Assembly (NCBI GenBank): GCA_036250195.1
Contig: JAVHZZ010000006.1
Span: forward strand, 163,239,224 to 163,303,223
Length of the DNA: 64,000 nucleotides
Source: Mixophyes australis
Taxonomy: Eukaryota; Chordata; Amphibia; Anura; Limnodynastidae
Direction of reading: 5' to 3'
Under the pieces are notes generated by a model that ran no database searches, was not told the DNA's origin, and was given only the letters and a program-made list of their open reading frames with translations. Positions 33,221 to 42,489 of this stretch are shown piece after piece. The translations under genes and the position numbers were made by a program. Each line of letters starts with the position of its first letter. Position 1 is the stretch's first letter.

Positions 33221-33873
33221 ATGGATTCAAAGCAGTCCACATATGAGCAGAATGAGCAACCAGGTTCTGTCACCAGTCCTGAAGTTAGTGTTCCCAGTAC
33301 ATCATGTGGGCAAGGCGATGTCAAACTACAGAGTGTTTCGAAATCAGTCCAAAAAGCAAAAACAATTTTTTTTTTACTGTGTTGAAGCGAAAGAGAAGTG
33401 TTACTGAGCAACAGTTAAGTGCCGATAAAAAAAAAATTGCCAACATGCCATTCAACACACGCAGTGGCAAAGAGAGAATGAGGCCTACAATTGGTGCACA
33501 ACTACTGTTACGCGTCAAAGCTGAGCTGCAAGATAACAGTAAGGCATTGGAGGATAATGTTTGCTCTGATTCACAAATGACACCAATCCCTGTGGAGAGT
33601 CCATCCAACAGTGGGATTTCTAATCGTGAGCATTCTGATAGTGTACCCATAAAGAAGGGCCCTTTCAGCAGTTCTGCTGATGTGTAGCTGAACAGCCCGA
33701 GTGTAGCCGCTGATACACAAATTGAGGATGCCACTTTGAAAATAGAAGAGGATGAGGGGGAGATTTGTGGAGGTGACGAGGGCGCTAATGAGGATGTTGA
33801 TGATTATAATGCAGACAGATACCAAATTGCCTTTCTCAATTTCTATTTATATTCTAAATTATATAACGGCTGA
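33221..33873 (+). pseudogene. Broken N-terminal transposase-like ORF of hAT B2
   Basis: Homologous to the open 219-codon ORF of B1. It starts at ATG 33221 (MDSKQSTYEQNEQPG). It shifts frame at a T-run near 33367-33376, continues in another frame through NMPFNTRSGKERMRP, carries a short inserted segment near 33635-33675 and meets a TAG at about 33685. The conserved tail reading YQIAFLNFYLYSKL is still recognisable before TGA 33871-33873. It cannot encode the full small protein. Confidence 0.8.
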
Positions 33874-33954
33874 ATAGTTTTCTATTTTACTCCTAGTGGA
33901 GAGGGGATCTGATGCAGACAGATACCAAACTGCCTTTGTCCATTTCTTTGTATA

Positions 33955-34260
33955 TTCGAATTTCTAGTTCCACAGTCTGTGCAGGCTGCTTTTTTATATT
34001 CAACTACAAGTGGAGGGCGGGGTGGGGGGGGGGGGCATAGATAGCCACCAAACTACCGTGGTCCATTTAATTTTACTTTCTAGTTCCACAGTCTGTGCAG
34101 GCTGCTTTTTTTATATTCAACTACAAGTGGAGGGCAATGGGGGGGGGGGGGGGGGGCTAAATAGCCACCAAACTACCGTGGTCCATTTAATTTTACTTTC
34201 TAGCTCCACAGTCTGTGCAGTCTGCTTTTTTTAATATTCAACTACAAGTGTTGGGTGTAA
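33955..34260 (+). repeat. Three roughly 118-bp repeats with G-runs, shared by hAT A3, A4 and B2
   Basis: A unit containing TTCCACAGTCTGTGCAGGCT, CAACTACAAGTGGAGGG, a long G-run and ATAGCCACCAAACTACCGTG recurs with starts near 33967, 34083 and 34203. Single copies of the module are found at 47590-47720 (A3) and 60720-60870 (A4). This is evidence that families A and B have exchanged sequence. Confidence 0.75.
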
Positions 34261-34866
34261 TATACACCCAAAGACGATGGCTACATTGCCAATAATCAAA
34301 GATGGAGGAGGTAGACAACCGGATTTGTCTGTATAATTTGCAGACAAGTGTTCGAATTAAGGATGGCTTACCAGGGATTAAACTGTTTTTTTCATAATTT
34401 ATTAGCTTTAGAGTTACCTCACTTATCTAAGAAACTGGTGGAGCACTAAATTTGATTATTTTAGACCAAATAAATAGTATTTTTTTCGAAAATAGCAAAA
34501 CAAAACCAAACAAAACCAAAACCAAAACACGCAAGGGTGGTTTTGCAAAACCAAAACCCAAACATGAAGGTAATCCAGATCCAAAACCGAATACAAAACC
34601 AAAACACGGAGGTCAGTGACCAACTCTAATTTGAACAGTGGGCCTGCACAATTGTTTTGCGGACCCCACTCCGTAGGAAACAGCCTGTGGTTGGTTGTCA
34701 TTAAGGCACAGGGACCCCTGCTTTGTGTGTCCCTGCTATAGTGCCACCAACCCCGGCTGGTTGGCCTAGTGCTGGTTTCTGTGAAATAAGGGAGACTCTG
34801 AGCATTTTATCTCCCTGATTTCATGGAAACCAGCAGTAGGCTGACAGCACTAGGGTTAATACTGTT

Positions 34867-35632
34867 TTTCTTTTTTTAACATTTTATAGAGCCGGCGGGT
34901 CAGGCGACTGTATTGCTGCCCAATCCACCGGCTCTGCAAACGCTGTCAGGTGCATACGTACCTGCAGTGCCGTGTGCTACAGCAACTCTGCACCCAAATT
35001 CAACAGGCCACGGATTTTGAGATTAATTTGGACGCACGCAAAAGCTAAATACCGGCGTCAAATTCTGAGTGGAGGTGACCCAAATTGTGAAAACGTCACT
35101 ATTTATATTTTGACTTTATATCATTGTTATTATTATTTTTGTCACAGAATTACACTTTTGTTGTGTTTTTTGCATTTTTGCATTGCATGTTTATTGAGTT
35201 GGATTGAACATACGGAATATACAAAGATATAAAGGTTTCTCTACATACAGCAGATGAAATGTAGTATTTTATACTTTACTTAAGGGTTTTTAAGGCAGCG
35301 CTTGGTTCAGCTGGATATAGGAATGGTTAGGGATTATGGTACCTGCTCTAATGTCACTTAATGGGAGATCAAAATAAGTAATCAGCCTTTACTTTAACTT
35401 TCAGAGCAAATTAAAGCCTGTTAGTCTTTCCACTGGTGATAACTAGGCTGAATCAGTGCCTAGCCATGAATAGTATGGAATGGGATCTGAGACTTACAGA
35501 ACAGTGCTTGGTCTACGTACCAAAGTCCCCTAGCATTGGCTCTCCAATTGTGGCATAGGTTGTGTTTTCCCCTTTATGTTGTTACATAGCATGATTAGCC
35601 ATTAATAGTATTTTTATAACTCTTTGCGATGA
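34867..35632. other. Non-coding DNA, nothing recognised
   Basis: It begins with a GCCGG-containing stretch (34890-34970) and continues AT-rich. Short chance ORFs only. A relation to the inverted-repeat element on its left is possible but not shown. Confidence 0.45.
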
Positions 35633-35780
35633 TTTTATAGTAGGGATGAGCGCACTCGGATTTCCTGAATCCGAGCCCACCCGAACGTTGCGGATCCGAG
35701 TCGGATCCGAGACAGATCCGGGTATTGGCGCCAAATTCAAAAGTGAAACTGAGGCTCTGACTCATAATCCCGTTGTCGGA

Positions 35781-35829
35781 TCTCGCGATACTCGGATCCT
35801 ATAAATTCCCCGCTAGTCGCCGCCATCTT
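35781..35829 (+). promoter_or_regulatory. Putative A2 promoter: CGCG element, TATA-like word, YY1-like word
   Basis: TCTCGCGATA (35781-35790), CTATAAAT (35799-35806) and GCCGCCATCTT (35819-35829) follow each other in the order expected for an upstream CGCG element, a TATA-like box and a downstream YY1 site. It lies about 1.5 kb upstream of the transposase ATG. The intervening repeats would be a long 5' leader or contain an intron. Confidence 0.6.
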
Positions 35830-35879
35830 CACTCGGGCATTGATCAGGGTAGAGGGAGGGTGTGTTAGGTGGTCCTCTG

Positions 35880-35990
35880 TGCTGTTTAGTTCTGTGCTGT
35901 TTAGTTCTGTGCTGTTTAGTTCTGTGCTGTTTAGTGCTGTGCTGTGCTGTGCTGTGCTGTGCTGTGCTGTGCTGTGCTGTGTTCTGCAGT
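35880..35990 (+). repeat. TGCTG/TTTAG microsatellite
   Basis: GTGCTGTTTAGTTCT units pass into a pure TGCTG run. Complement of the repeat at 19990-20090 in A1. Confidence 0.85.
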
Positions 35991-35999
35991 ATCAGTCCA

Positions 36000-36495
36000 G
36001 TGGTGCTGTGTGCTGTGCTCTGTCCTTCTGAGGTCAGTGGTGCTGCTGGGTCCTGTGCTGTGTCCTGTTCAGTCCAGTGGTGCTGTGTCCTGTGCTCTGT
36101 GCTTCTAAGGGCATAGTTATTTCCCCAATATTCCCCTGTGTTTAAAAAAATAAAAAAAAGTTTTTTTAAAAAATACCAAAAACTACTTTAATATTTTTTA
36201 ATTACCACAAAATTTGCACAACCAATCCTGCAGTATAAGCCCATTGGTACTGCAATATTACCAAGTTCACACATTCAGCAGTAAAAGTCCAGTGGTACTG
36301 CAATATTACAAAGTTTACACATTCTGCAGTATCAGTCCAGTGGTGCTGTGTCCTGTGCTCTGTCCTGCTGAGTTCCGTAGTGCTGCTGGGTCCTGTGCCG
36401 TGTCCTGTTCAGTCCAGTGGTGCTGTGTCCTGTGCTCTGTGCTTCTAAGGGCATAGTTATTTCCCCATTATTCCCAAGTTTTTAAAAAATAAAAA

Positions 36496-36526
<31 letters not shown>

Positions 36527-37300
36527 TATATAATAATTATAACCAAATTTGCAAAACCAATCCTGCAGTATAAGTCCATTGGTACTGCAATATTACCAAG
36601 TTCACACATTCAGCAGTAAAAGTCCAGTGGTACTGCAATATTACAAAGTTTACACATTCTGCAGTATCAGTCCAGTGGTGCTGTGTCCTGTGCTCTGTCC
36701 TGCTGAGTTCCGTAGTGCTGCTGGGTCCTGTGCCGTGTCCTGTTCAGTCCAGTGGTGCTGTGTCCTGTGCTCTGTGCTTCTAAGGGCATAGTTATTTCCC
36801 CAATATTCCCCTGTGTTTAAAAAAATAAAAAAAAGTTTTTTTAAAAAATACCAAAAACTACTTTAATATTTTTTAATTACCACCAAATTTGCAAAACCAA
36901 TCCTGCAGTATAAGCCCATTGGTACTGCAATATTACCAAGTTCACACATTCAGCAGTAAAAGTCCAGTGGTACTGCAATATTACAAAGTTTACACATTCT
37001 GCAGTATCAGTCCAGTGGTGCTGTGTCCTGTGCTCTGTCCTGCTGAGTTCCGTAGTGCTGCTGGATCCTGTGCCGTGTCCTGTTCAGTCCAGTGGTGCTG
37101 TGTCCTGTGCTCTGTGCTTCTAAGGGCATAGTTATTTCCCCACTATTCCCAAGTTTTTTAAAAATAAGAAAAAAGTAAAAAAAAATAAAAAATTAAAAAA
37201 AAAAAAAATATATAATAATTATAACCAAATTTGTAAAACCAATCCAGCAGTATAAGTCCATTGGTACTGCAATATTACCAAGTTCACACATTCTGCAGTA
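36000..37300 (+). repeat. About 340-bp tandem repeats upstream of the A2 transposase
   Basis: The word CTGCAGTATAAGNCCATTGG recurs near 36224, 36560, 36899 and (as CAGCAGTATAAG) 37245. Each unit also has a CCAGTGGTGCTGTGTCCTGT segment and a T/A-run spacer of variable length. Each contains an 80-codon repeat ORF that is not considered a gene. The A1 counterpart is 18760-19990. Confidence 0.9.
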
Positions 37301-37316
37301 TCTTGTGCTACATATA

Positions 37317-40300
37317 ATGGAGACCAAAAATTTGGAGGATAAAGTAGGGAAAGATCAAGACCCACTTCCTCCTAATGCTGAAGCTGCTGCCACTAGTCAT
37401 GACATAGACGATGAAATGCCATCAACGTCGTCTTCCAAGCCCGATGCCCAATCTCGTAGTACCGGGCATGTAAAATCCAAAAAGCCCAAGTTAAGAAAAA
37501 GTAGCAAAAAGAGAAACTTAAAATCATCTGAGGAGAAACGTAAAGTTGCCAATATGCCATTTACGACACGGAGTGGCAAGGAACGGCTTAGGCCCTGGCC
37601 CGTGTTCATGACTAGTGGTTCAGCTTCACCCACGGATCTTAGCCCTCCTCCTCCTCCCCCCCCCTACAAAAAATTGAAGAGAGTTATGCTGTCAGCAACA
37701 AAACAGCAAACAACTCTGCCTTCTAAAGAGAAATTATCACAAATCCCCAAGGCGAGTCCAAGCGTATTGGTGGTTGTCAAGCCTGACCTTCCCATCACTG
37801 TACTTCCCATCACTGTACGGGAAGAGGTGGCTCGGGAGGAGGCTATTGATGATGTAGCTGGCGCTGTGGAGGAACTTGATGATGAGGATGGTGATGTGGT
37901 TATTGTAAATGAGGCACCAGGGGGGGAAACAGCTGATGTCCATGGGATGAAAAAGCCCATCGTCATGCCTGGTCAGAAGACCAAAAAATGCACCTCTTCG
38001 GTCTGGAGTTATTTTTATCCAAATCCAGACAACCAATGTATGGCAATATGTAGCTTATGTAAAGCTCAAATAAGCAGGGGTAAGGATCTTGCCCACCTAG
38101 GAACATCCTCCCTTATACGTCACCTGAATAACCTTCATAGTTCAGTGGTTAGTTCAGGAACTGGGGCTAGGACCCTCATTGGTGCAGGGACACCTAAATC
38201 CCGTGGTCCAGTTGGATACACACCAGCAACACCCTCCTCGTCAACTTCCTCCACAATCTCCATCAGATTCAGTCCTGCAGCCCAAGTCAGCAGCCAGACT
38301 GAGTCCTCCTCAATACGGGATTCATCCGAGGAATCCTGCAGCGGTACGCCTACTACTGCCACTGCTGCTGTTGCTGCTGTTAGTCGGTCATCTTCCCAGA
38401 GGGGAAGTCGTAAGACCGCTAAGTCTTTCACCAAACAATTGACCGTCCAACAGTCGTTTGCCATGACCACCAAATACGATAGTAGTCACCCTATTGCAAA
38501 GCGTATAACTGCGGCTGTAACTGCAATGTTGGTGTTAGACGTGCGCCCGGTGTCCGCCATCAGTGGAGTGGGATTTAGAGGGTTGATGGAGGTATTGTGT
38601 CCCCGGTACCAAATCCCCTCGAGATTCCACTTCACTAGGCAGGCGATACCAAAAATGTACAGAGAAGTACGATCAAGTGTCCTCAGTGCTCTTAAAAATG
38701 CGGTTGTACCCACTGTCCACTTAACCACGGACATGTGGACAAGTGGTTCTGGGCAAACGAAGGACTATATGACTGTGACAGCCCACTGGGTTGATGCATC
38801 CCCTTCCGCAGCAACAGCAACAGCTGCATCAGTAGCAGCATCTACAAAATGGCTGCTCATGCAAAGGCAGGCAACATTGTGCATTACAGGCTTTAATAAG
38901 AGGCACAACGCTGACAACATATTAGAGAAAATGAGGGAAATTATCTCCCAGTGGCTTACCCCACTTAGACTCTCATGGGGATTTGTGGTGTCAGACAATG
39001 CCAGTAACATTGTGCGGGCATTAAATATGGGCAATTTCCAGCACGTCCCATGTTTTGCCCACACCATTAATTTGGTGGTGCAGCATTACCTCAAGAGTGA
39101 CAGGGGTGTGCAGGAGATGCTTGCGGTGGCCCGCAAAATTGCTGGACACTTTCGGCATTCAGCCAGTGCCTACCGCAGACTAGAGGCACATCAAAAAAGC
39201 TTGAACCTGCCCTGCCATCACCTCAAACAAGAGGTTGTGACGCGCTGGAACTCCACCCTCTATATGCTGCAGAGGATGGAGGAGCAGCAAAAGGCCATTC
39301 AGGCCTACACAGCCACCTACGACATAGGCAAAGGAGTGGGGATGCGCCTGAGTCAAGCGCAGTGGAGACTGATTTCCGTGTTGTGCAAGGTTCTGCAGCC
39401 ATTTGAACTTGCCACACGAGAAGTCAGTTCCGACACTGCCAGCTTGAGTCAGGTCATTCCCCTGATCAGGCTGTTGCAGAAGCAGCTGGAGAAAGTGAGG
39501 GAGGAGCTGGTAAGCCATTGCGATTACAGCAAGCATGTAGCTCTTGTGGATGTAGCCCTTCGTACGCTTTGCCAGGATCCGAGGGTGGTCACTCTTTTAA
39601 AGTCAGAGGAATACATTCTGGCCACCGTGCTCGATCCTCGGTTTAAAGCGTATGTTGTGTCTCTGTTTCCGGCGGACACAAGTCTACAGCGGTGCAAAGA
39701 CCTGCTGGTCAGGAGATTGTCCTCTGAAGAGGACCGTGACATGCCAAGAGCTCCACCCTCATTTTCTTCCACATCTATGGCTGCGAGGAAAAAGCTCAGT
39801 TTTCCCAAAAGAGGCACTGGCGGGGATGCTGATAACATCTGGTCCGGACTGAAGGACCTGTCAACCATTGCAGACATGTCTACTCTCGCTGCATTGGATG
39901 CTGTCACAATAGAAAAAATTGTGGATGATTACTTTGCTGACACCATCCAAGTAGACATGTCAGACAGTCCATATTGTTACTGGCAGGAAAAAAAGGCAGT
40001 TTGGAAGCCCCTGTACAAACTGGCTCTATTTTACCTGAGTTGTCCCCCCTCCAGTGTGTACTCGGAAAGAGTTTTTAGTGCAGCGGGGAACCTGGTCAGT
40101 GAGCGGCGAAGGAGGTTGCTTCCTCACAACGTTGAAAAAATGATGTTTATAAAAATGAATAATCAATTCCTCAATGAAGTACAGCACTGCCCTCCAGATA
40201 CTACAGAGGGACCTGTGGTTGTGGAGTCCAGCGGGGACGAATTGATAATGTGTGATGAGGAGGAAGTACACACTGTAGGGGGAGAGGAATCAGAGGTTGA

Positions 40301-40328
40301 GGATGAGGACGACATCTTGCCTCAGTAG
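37317..40328 (+). CDS. hAT-superfamily transposase with BED zinc finger, intact, 1003 aa
   Basis: An open frame from ATG 37317 to TAG 40326-40328. The N-terminal 210 residues are low-complexity, with a basic patch, the motif NMPFTTRSGKERLRPWP near residue 80 and an acidic stretch. A BED-type finger follows: C245-x2-C248-x20-H269-x4-H274. The RNase-H-like domain shows LCPRYQIPSR, LTTDMWTS (Asp472), FVVSDNASN (Asp560) and TRWNSTLYML (Trp644). Near the C-terminus WKPLYKLALFYLSCPPSSV and YSERVFSAAGN (Glu917) form the hAT dimerisation segment, followed by an acidic tail. Such proteins cut and paste elements with 8-bp target duplications, as seen here. A 15-bp in-frame duplication (LPITV twice, near 37790-37818) is present in A2 only. 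The first in-frame ATG was chosen. The reading can be extended four codons upstream only from a GTG. Confidence 0.95.
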   Translation: METKNLEDKVGKDQDPLPPNAEAAATSHDIDDEMPSTSSSKPDAQSRSTGHVKSKKPKLRKSSKKRNLKSSEEKRKVANMPFTTRSGKERLRPWPVFMTSGSASPTDLSPPPPPPPYKKLKRVMLSATKQQTTLPSKEKLSQIPKASPSVLVVVKPDLPITVLPITVREEVAREEAIDDVAGAVEELDDEDGDVVIVNEAPGGETADVHGMKKPIVMPGQKTKKCTSSVWSYFYPNPDNQCMAICSLCKAQISRGKDLAHLGTSSLIRHLNNLHSSVVSSGTGARTLIGAGTPKSRGPVGYTPATPSSSTSSTISIRFSPAAQVSSQTESSSIRDSSEESCSGTPTTATAAVAAVSRSSSQRGSRKTAKSFTKQLTVQQSFAMTTKYDSSHPIAKRITAAVTAMLVLDVRPVSAISGVGFRGLMEVLCPRYQIPSRFHFTRQAIPKMYREVRSSVLSALKNAVVPTVHLTTDMWTSGSGQTKDYMTVTAHWVDASPSAATATAASVAASTKWLLMQRQATLCITGFNKRHNADNILEKMREIISQWLTPLRLSWGFVVSDNASNIVRALNMGNFQHVPCFAHTINLVVQHYLKSDRGVQEMLAVARKIAGHFRHSASAYRRLEAHQKSLNLPCHHLKQEVVTRWNSTLYMLQRMEEQQKAIQAYTATYDIGKGVGMRLSQAQWRLISVLCKVLQPFELATREVSSDTASLSQVIPLIRLLQKQLEKVREELVSHCDYSKHVALVDVALRTLCQDPRVVTLLKSEEYILATVLDPRFKAYVVSLFPADTSLQRCKDLLVRRLSSEEDRDMPRAPPSFSSTSMAARKKLSFPKRGTGGDADNIWSGLKDLSTIADMSTLAALDAVTIEKIVDDYFADTIQVDMSDSPYCYWQEKKAVWKPLYKLALFYLSCPPSSVYSERVFSAAGNLVSERRRRLLPHNVEKMMFIKMNNQFLNEVQHCPPDTTEGPVVVESSGDELIMCDEEEVHTVGGEESEVEDEDDILPQ

Positions 40329-40382
40329 AGCCTGTTTAGTCTGTACAGGGAGAGATGAATAGCTTTTTTGGTGTGGGGGCCC

Positions 40383-40450
40383 AAACAAACCAATCATTTC
40401 AGTCAAAGTTGTTTGGTAGGCCCTGTCGCTGAAATGATTTGTGTGTTAAA
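40383..40450 (+). other. 3' UTR stem-loop of the A2 transposase
   Basis: AACAAACCAATCATTTCAG and CTGAAATGATTTGTGTGTT form an imperfect stem about 55 bases after the stop codon. The A1 version is perfect. See 15633-15701. Confidence 0.65.
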
Positions 40451-40472
40451 GTGTGCATGTCCTATTTCAACA

Positions 40473-40808
40473 GCAGACCTCTCAACTGCAGCTCATCCCT
40501 CCTCTGCGGGGATAATGTCTCCTGTGCTCTGACACGTCACTCTGTGTACTCTCAGCCTCAGGATCTGACACTACAGCTACCATGCCTCTTGTAGCAGCCC
40601 TCACTCCAGGGCCTCTTCCATGTGCAGTGTCCCCCTCTCTCTTGGGTTCACTATAGTGGCATGGAGTTCTCCCCCATCATCCAGGGCACACATTCCTTGC
40701 CCTGGCTCAGTCACCACGCTCAGACTTCCAGGCAATGCTGGGGGAGCCTGGGAGCTTCCACCCCAGGTCCCCAGCTACAACTCTCCTCTCCTGTGTCTTC
40801 TCTCTCTT
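40473..40808. other. About 335-bp foreign insert or captured segment in A2
   Basis: The sequence is present in A2 and absent at the same place in A1, A3 and A4. It lies between TATTTCAACA, shared with all copies, and AAAGATCGTGCCTTTAAATG, which is also shared. It is CT-rich and GC-richer than its surroundings, unlike any other part of the element. It replaces the stretch that in the other copies holds relic transposase fragments. Its origin (host DNA or another repeat) cannot be told from this window. Confidence 0.6.
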
Positions 40809-40974
40809 TCTGACACTTTAAAGATCGTGCCTTTAAATGAAAAAGTCAGTCTTCATTGCACGACTATGTGCAAGTGCAACAGGGACATTTTTTTGGGTTT
40901 ACAAAGTCAAACAATAACACTACGACCCTGTCTGTCTGGGGTCTGTCAATGACGAATTGTCTGGAGCATGTTTG

Positions 40975-42290
40975 GAGGAGGTATTGTGGCCCCGGTATCA
41001 AATTGGGTACCGGGGCCACCCCACTATGCAGTCCAGATACTTGTTTGGTGGAATTCCGACACGTGGAGGGTTTTTAAATTATATTGTGGCCTCGGTACCA
41101 AATTGTGTACCGGGGCCACCCCACTACGCAGTCCAGATACTTGTTTGGTGGAATTCAGACCAGTTGAGGGTTTTATTATTATATTGTGTGGACCACTCTA
41201 TCTATACCACACTACAACTCTATACCACTCTATTTCCTACTTTAATTCTATTTAATTCTATTTCCTACTTTAATTCTATTACTAATTAATTACCATAAAG
41301 AGGAACAAAAAAAACCAATTTTACCAAAAGTATAATATGACTTAGACTTACAAACACTACACTTGAAAGATCGTGCCTTTAAATGAAAAAGTCAGTCTTC
41401 ATTGCACGACTATGTGCAACAGGGACAGTTTTTTTGTTTACAAAGTCAACTAATAACACTTGGACCCTGTCTGTCTTTAACATACTTGATGGGATCTCAA
41501 TGACGAATTGTCTGTAGCATGTTTGGAGGAGGTATTGTGGCCCCGGTATCAAATTGGGTACCGGGGCCACCCCACTACGCAGTCCAGATACTTGTTTGGT
41601 GGAATTCTGACACGTGGAGGGTGTATTTATTTTATTGTGGCCTCGGTATCAAATTGGGTACCGGGGCCACCCCACTACGCAGTCCAGATACTTGTTTGGT
41701 GGAATTCTGACACGTGGAGGGTTTTTTAATTATATTGTGGCCTCGGTACCAAATTGTGTACCGGGGCCACCACACTACGCAGTCCAGATACTTGTTTGGT
41801 GGAATTCTGACACGTGGAGGGTGTATTTATTTTATTGTGGCCCCGGTATCAAATTGGGTACCGGGGCCACCCCACTACGCAGTCCAGATACTTGTTTGGT
41901 GGAATTCTGACACGTGGAGGGTTTTTTAATTATATTGTGGCCTCGGTACCAAATTGTGTACCGGGGCCACCACACTACGCAGTCCAGATACTTGTTTGGT
42001 GGAATTCTGACACGTGGAGGGTGTATTTATTTTATTGTGGCCCCGGTATCAAATTTGGTACCGGGGCCACCCCACTACGCAGTCCAGATACTTGTTTGGT
42101 GGAATTCTGACACGTGGAGGGTGTATTTATTTTATTGTGGCCCCGGTATCAAATTGGGTACCGGGGCCACCCCACTACGCAGTCCAGATACTTGTTTGGT
42201 GGAATTCTGACACGTGGAGGGTTTTTTAATTATATTGTGGCCTCGGTACCAAATTGTGTACCGGGGCCACCACACTACGCAGTCAAGATA
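40975..42290 (+). repeat. 100-bp palindromic repeat array of A2
   Basis: Each unit has GTGGCCCCGGTATC, AAATTGGG and TACCGGGGCCAC, giving a 12-bp perfect stem, then CACTACGCAGTCCAGATACT, GTTTGGTGGAATTCTGACAC and GTGGAGGG. From 41614 to 42214 the spacing is exactly 100 bases. Two sub-types alternate (GTATTTATTTTATTGTGGCC and TTTTTTAATTATATTGTGGC). A 40815-40960 block is repeated at 41360-41510 (ATCGTGCCTTTAAATGAAAA). The ORFs that read WPRYQIGYRGHP through the array are repeat translations. The frame rotates because 100 is not a multiple of three. Confidence 0.92.
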
Positions 42291-42364
42291 GATAGATGCG
42301 TATCATAGATAAAGTACATTCAGTGGTGTGGGGCAAATTGAAAAATATTCCAAATGCACTGACA

Positions 42365-42440
42365 TTATCAAAAACAAGAGGTTGTCACACGCTAAAACTC
42401 CAACATATATATGATGGAGAGGATGGAGGAGCAGCCGTAT
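42365..42440 (+). pseudogene. Transposase-derived fragment (RWNSTLYML region) in A2
   Basis: AAACAAGAGGTTGTCACACG and AGGATGGAGGAGCAGC match transposase positions 39225-39288 with about 9 differences over 64 bases by eye. It sits 2 kb downstream of the gene's stop codon, between the 100-bp and 78-bp arrays, in the same orientation as the gene. Confidence 0.82.
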
Positions 42441-42489
42441 GTGTAGTGTAATGCAGATCTGTTGAAGGTTTTTTATATATTTTATTGTG

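Larger units (their letters stand above)
31761..34628 (+). mobile_element. hAT element B2, 2868 bp, non-autonomous
   Basis: It starts TAGAGATGGG and ends with CAACTCTA. Target duplications are ATTTCAAC (31753-31760) and ATTTGAAC (34629-34636), one mismatch. It has the same plan as B1 in opposite orientation: CpG-rich promoter end, 100-bp satellite, N-terminal-like gene (broken here), shared non-coding modules and a CCAAAACCAAAAC-rich end. The mismatched target duplication, the broken ORF and the more variable satellite indicate an older insertion than B1. Confidence 0.92.
30213..34866. mobile_element. Inverted-repeat element of unknown family, hit by two hAT insertions
   Basis: The left arm (30216-30362, resuming after 30863) reads TTAACCCTAGTGCC, CCTACTGCTGGTT, CCAGCCGGGGTTGGTGGCAC and TAATGACAACCAACC. 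The same words occur in reverse complement, in reverse order, between 34860 and 34690. So the two arms are inverted repeats of at least 200 bp. The interior holds AACTACAAGTCCCAGC-type words (31050-31140), a short repeat block and a hairpin. Removing the nested elements leaves about 1.3 kb. I found no transposase and no certain target duplication, so the superfamily is unassigned. Confidence 0.6.

Noticed and set aside
36214..37131. Three 80-codon ORFs (QNQSCSISPLVLQYYQ), also at 19519 and 59131
   Set aside because: One per 340-bp repeat unit in the upstream array. No motif, and they contain only low-complexity Cys/Ser/Val text.
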